7,885 nt of DNA from Desulfobacterales bacterium. GTDB taxonomy: Bacteria; Desulfobacterota; Desulfobacteria; Desulfobacterales; Desulfosalsimonadaceae. The notes under the pieces are model-generated. The model ran no database searches and was not told the DNA's origin. It worked only from the letters and a program-made list of their open reading frames with translations. Where the stretch lies: contig JAGXLE010000057.1 of assembly GCA_018334855.1 (NCBI GenBank), positions 1-7,885 on the forward strand, written 5' to 3'. The position numbers and the translations under genes were made by a program. Below are positions 5,925-7,885 of this stretch, piece by piece; within the stretch, counting starts at the first letter, position 1, and the number at the start of each line of letters is the position of its first letter.

Positions 5925-6091
5925 GATTGATTTGAAAGGATAACATCCATTTCTATTTTAAAAATCTGAAACCCTCCGGGATTTTCAAGTTTACCGCATC
6001 TACTGCGTCAGATACAGCCTCGCATAGTTGACTATAGCGAGGCTGTATCTTCCTTGTATCTGCGGCAAACTTGAAAATCGCTCAGTTTAGG
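5925..6091 (+). repeat. Dispersed repeat R, copy 3, apparently interrupted by a hairpin element
   Basis: The left part, 5925-5972, matches 37-88 of copy 1, including GATTGATTTGAAAG and TTTTAAAAATCTGAAAC. The expected continuation, GCTCA-TTTAGG, is missing at that point but appears at 6080-6091 as GCTCAGTTTAGG, directly after the hairpin. The simplest reading is that a palindromic element of about 107 bases (5973-6079) inserted into an R copy. Convergence on a short 12-base match is the alternative. Confidence 0.5.
5980..6079. repeat. 100-nt near-palindromic hairpin element upstream of pdaD
   Basis: Outer arms GATTTTCAAG (5980-5989) and CTTGAAAATC (6070-6079) are exact complements, and the match continues imperfectly inward through a CCGC/GCGG pair. 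The inner arms GATACAGCCTCGC (6011-6023) and GCGAGGCTGTATC (6037-6049) are again exact. Between them ATAG and CTAT can pair around a four-base loop, with one bulged A at 6036. The transcript would fold into one long stem in either direction. No T-run follows on the plus strand, so it is not a typical terminator. It resembles a MITE or a REP/BIME-like intergenic palindrome. Confidence 0.7.
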
Positions 6092-6168
6092 ATTAAAGGC
6101 GCTGTCCGGCAAAGTGAACGTCCGCTCCGGCATATATCTGAATATATTGGGCCCGGGAGAATTATATA

Positions 6169-6714
6169 ATGTATGTACCACGATATATATTTTTTACAAA
6201 GGGGGTAGGAATAGACAAGGCCTATCTGGCCTCCTTTGAGAACGCACTCAGGGAGGCAAGTATTGCCCATTTGAACCTGGTCCAGGTCTCCTCTATATTT
6301 CCGCCGGGATGCAAGATCTTAGACAAGGAAAAGGGGCTTGCCAAGCTGGAGGCCGGGGAAATCACCCATTGCGTGATGGCCAGGGAACAGAGCCGGGAAC
6401 CGGGGCGCCGGCTGGTGGCAAGCATCGGCCTGGCCCTGCCCGAGGGAAACGAGAGATACGGTTATCTTTCCGAACATCACGGTTTCGGCCAGACCGAGGT
6501 GGAGGCCGGAGAGTTCGCAGAAGACATGGCCGCCTCAATGCTTGCAACCACCCTGGGAATAGAGTTTGATCCGGAAAAGGATTACGATGAGAGGCGTGAC
6601 ATCTACAAGATGTCGGGTAAAATAATTCACTCCAGGCATATAAGCCAGGCCGCCCTGGGGGCGGAGGGCAATCTCTGGACAACCGTAATTGCGGCAGCAA
6701 TATTTGTAAAATAA
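6169..6714 (+). CDS. pdaD: Pyruvoyl-dependent arginine decarboxylase (PvlArgDC)
   Basis: This 181-residue proenzyme converts arginine to agmatine plus CO2, the first step of putrescine synthesis, using a covalent pyruvoyl group instead of pyridoxal phosphate. The self-cleavage site is [10 protein letters not shown]: the chain should split between Ser41 and Ser42, giving a beta chain of 41 and an alpha chain of about 140 residues, with Ser42 becoming the pyruvoyl group. Asn36 in LNLVQVSS matches a conserved active-site asparagine of the archaeal enzyme, and Glu102 in [10 protein letters not shown] is the likely catalytic acid. The N-terminus [14 protein letters not shown] is typical, and GGGAGA at 6155-6160 lies 8 bases before the ATG. 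Length is usual for the family (PF01862). It is cytoplasmic. Agmatinase follows downstream on the same strand, completing the route to putrescine. It lies behind a repeat-rich leader with no clear promoter. Confidence 0.95.
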   Translation: MYVPRYIFFTKGVGIDKAYLASFENALREASIAHLNLVQVSSIFPPGCKILDKEKGLAKLEAGEITHCVMAREQSREPGRRLVASIGLALPEGNERYGYLSEHHGFGQTEVEAGEFAEDMAASMLATTLGIEFDPEKDYDERRDIYKMSGKIIHSRHISQAALGAEGNLWTTVIAAAIFVK

Positions 6715-6724
6715 TAATGGCAAA

Positions 6725-6833
6725 GTAAAAAACTCAATATCTGCGTTGCGTTCCCATCCCTGCGGAATTTCACGTACGATAAAGTACGCTGCATTCCTCG
6801 GGATTTAACGCGCCTTGATCTTGAACCTTTTAC
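6725..6833. repeat. 109-bp imperfect palindrome between pdaD and the agmatinase gene
   Basis: The ends GTAAAA (6725-6730) and TTTTAC (6828-6833) are complementary, and the arms pair imperfectly through ACTCAATATCTGCG / GGCGCGTTAAATCC-type segments to a core of CGTAC (6773-6777), loop GATAAA, and GTACG (6784-6788). From memory, closely similar palindromes recur in intergenic regions of sulfate-reducing Deltaproteobacteria, which supports a mobile or REP-like origin. It starts about 10 bases after pdaD stops. The structure could affect read-through to, or mRNA stability of, the agmatinase gene. Confidence 0.65.
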
Positions 6834-6874
6834 ATTGCCGCCTTGAAACCGGATTTTTAAGAGACTTTCAGATA

Positions 6875-7747
6875 ATGACACAAAAACCATTTATACCGTT
6901 CGGAGGCGAGGCGATTCACACCAGGCGGATAGAAGATGCCCGCGTGGTTGTGCTGCCTGTTTATTACGAAGTGGCTCCCTCATTTGGCAGCGGTTCCGGC
7001 CAGGGACCCTATCACCTGTTAAATGCATCGTTTGAGCTTGAATGCCTTGACGAGGAAACCCTGCTGGACTGGCGCGAGCTGGGAATTCATACGGTTTCCG
7101 GGCTGGTGCCGGCAAAGGTGCCGGAACAGGCTGTTGAAGAAATTGAAAAAGAGGCCGCAAAGTATCTGGGGGACGGGCGTTTTCTTTTTTCAGTGGGCGG
7201 CGACCATGCAATTACCATCGGCCTGAGCAAGGCGGCGGCAGCTAGTTATCCGGATATAGGTGTGCTCCAGATTGATGCGCACCTGGATCTGCGCGATCAA
7301 TGGAACGGCAGCAGGTACAATCACGCATGCGTCATACGCAGAATTGCCGAGGACTTAAAAATACCGTTTGTACAGGTGGGCATACGTTCCTTCTGTCCGG
7401 AAGAGTATGACTATATCAAGACCCGTCACCTGTATCCCTTTTATGCGCATAATCTGAACCCGGCAGACGACTCCTGGATGGATGACGTGGTCTACGCACT
7501 GCCGGAAAACGTCTACATAAGCATTGATCTTGACGGGCTGGATCCAAGCGTTTTGCCCGGCACCGGCACCCCCGTGCCCGGAGGTATGACATACCGCCAG
7601 GTCGTGGAGTTAATCCGGCGGGTCGGTTCGGAAAAAAATGTCGTTGCCGCGGATATCAACGAACTGGCCAAGGTGGAAGGCTCGGTGGTCTCCGAGTTCA
7701 CCGCGGCCAAAATCGCCACCAAGGTGTTTGTGTACTGTGTTAGGTGA
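6875..7747 (+). CDS. speB: Agmatinase (agmatine ureohydrolase), arginase/ureohydrolase family
   Basis: This 290-residue cytoplasmic enzyme hydrolyses agmatine to putrescine and urea with a two-manganese centre (PF00491). The full ligand set is visible: His111 in SVGGDH, Asp134, His136 and Asp138 in DAHLDLRD, and Asp218 and Asp220 in SIDLDGLDPS. GTGTPVPGG follows at about 229-237. The open frame extends upstream to TTG at 6815, but that start lies inside the palindromic repeat and would add 20 residues unlike the family; the ATG at 6875 gives the expected N-terminus and length. Only a weak AAGAG at 6859-6863 precedes it. It pairs with pdaD immediately upstream, which favours agmatine over arginine, guanidinobutyrate or formiminoglutamate as substrate. 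A strong terminator follows. The 160-base gap from pdaD is large for an operon and is filled mainly by the palindrome. Confidence 0.92.
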   Translation: MTQKPFIPFGGEAIHTRRIEDARVVVLPVYYEVAPSFGSGSGQGPYHLLNASFELECLDEETLLDWRELGIHTVSGLVPAKVPEQAVEEIEKEAAKYLGDGRFLFSVGGDHAITIGLSKAAAASYPDIGVLQIDAHLDLRDQWNGSRYNHACVIRRIAEDLKIPFVQVGIRSFCPEEYDYIKTRHLYPFYAHNLNPADDSWMDDVVYALPENVYISIDLDGLDPSVLPGTGTPVPGGMTYRQVVELIRRVGSEKNVVAADINELAKVEGSVVSEFTAAKIATKVFVYCVR

Positions 7748-7841
7748 ATAGAGAATAGAAAATGGTTAATAGAGAATGGTTAATAGAATATAGTTAATGG
7801 TCAATAGAGAGTAGAGAATAGTTAGCTGTGAGCTGTGAATG
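7748..7841. repeat. Degenerate AT-rich short tandem repeats after the agmatinase gene
   Basis: Units related to ATGGTTAATAGAGA recur with variable spacing, for example AATGGTTAATAGAGA followed at once by ATGGTTAATAGAATA, then TAGTTAATGG and GTCAATAGAGAG. The stretch ends with a doubled AGCTGTG (7824-7836). Almost all of it is A, G and T, with very little C, so one strand is strongly purine-rich. No open reading frame is supported. Confidence 0.6.
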
Positions 7842-7849
7842 GTGAAATG

Positions 7850-7885
7850 AAAAGCCCCCGGGTGCTGGGTGCCCCCGGGGGTTTT
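7850..7885 (+). terminator. Strong GC-rich intrinsic terminator at the end of the polyamine genes
   Basis: CCCCCGGG (7855-7862) can pair with CCCGGGGG (7874-7881) around a loop of about 11 bases. AAAA stands just before the stem and TTTT just after it, so outer A-T pairs may extend it. The flanking A and T runs suggest it may act in both directions. It is about 100 bases after the agmatinase stop. Confidence 0.75.

Larger units (their letters stand above)
5811..6168. other. Divergent intergenic region filled with nested repeats
   Basis: These 358 bases separate the minus-strand operon from pdaD and hold no convincing coding sequence. From left to right they contain an AT-rich leader, R repeat copy 2 in minus orientation (5894-5922), a 33-base spacer, R copy 3 in plus orientation beginning at 5956, a 100-nt near-palindromic hairpin (5980-6079), the apparent remaining end of R copy 3 (6080-6091), and about 75 bases of leader for pdaD. 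Both flanking operons must draw their promoters from this region. Confidence 0.7.

Noticed and set aside
5894..6091. The repeats as a CRISPR array
   Set aside because: The copies are inverted relative to each other, unequally spaced, and one is far away at 37-100; there is no regular repeat-spacer pattern and no cas gene.
6082..6270. A 62-codon minus-strand open frame in the pdaD leader
   Set aside because: It overlaps the start of pdaD antisense, has no family features and runs through repeat remnants.
6815..6874. A 20-residue N-terminal extension of agmatinase from TTG 6815
   Set aside because: The TTG lies inside the 109-bp palindromic repeat, has no ribosome binding site, and the extra residues do not resemble agmatinase N-termini; ATG 6875 fits the family.

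Overview
The window has moderate GC and bacterial gene organisation. It suggests a Gram-negative anaerobe, most plausibly of the Desulfobacterota (Deltaproteobacteria). This rests on a fused SpmA-SpmB protein of the kind found outside classical spore formers, a pyruvoyl arginine decarboxylase/agmatinase pair, and an intergenic palindromic repeat whose style I recall from sulfate-reducing Deltaproteobacteria. The assignment is inference from gene content and memory, not a search.

Layout. Positions 1-128 are a leader with a promoter-like TTGACA-17-TATGAA and one copy of a dispersed repeat, here called R. Positions 129-3266 (+) hold three tightly packed genes: a LOG-family nucleotide phosphoribohydrolase, a solitary DNA methyltransferase with an SPPY motif, and an SpmA-SpmB fusion membrane protein. 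Positions 3267-3320 separate convergent genes. Positions 3321-5810 (-) hold a second compact operon, read from right to left: a small unknown protein, a four-helix membrane protein of the phage-holin-4/YvlD family, and a COG3044-type ABC-class ATPase; each junction overlaps. Positions 5811-6168 are a divergent intergenic region full of repeats, including two R copies in opposite orientation and a nearly self-complementary 100-nt hairpin that seems to split one of them. Positions 6169-7747 (+) encode pyruvoyl-dependent arginine decarboxylase and agmatinase, with a 109-bp imperfect palindrome between them. Positions 7748-7885 hold degenerate AT-rich short repeats and a strong GC-rich terminator hairpin.

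Function. The clearest pathway is arginine to agmatine to putrescine plus urea, encoded by pdaD and speB. The LOG protein and the methyltransferase act on nucleotides and DNA; the SpmAB fusion is a transporter-like membrane protein of unknown substrate. The minus-strand operon pairs a poorly understood ATPase with a small membrane protein and an unrecognised small protein.

I see no phage, CRISPR array, transposase, toxin-antitoxin pair or defence island, and no RNA gene. The most unusual material is the nested repeat architecture at 5811-6168 and the palindrome inside the polyamine gene pair. No single locus here can be called a new system from sequence alone.
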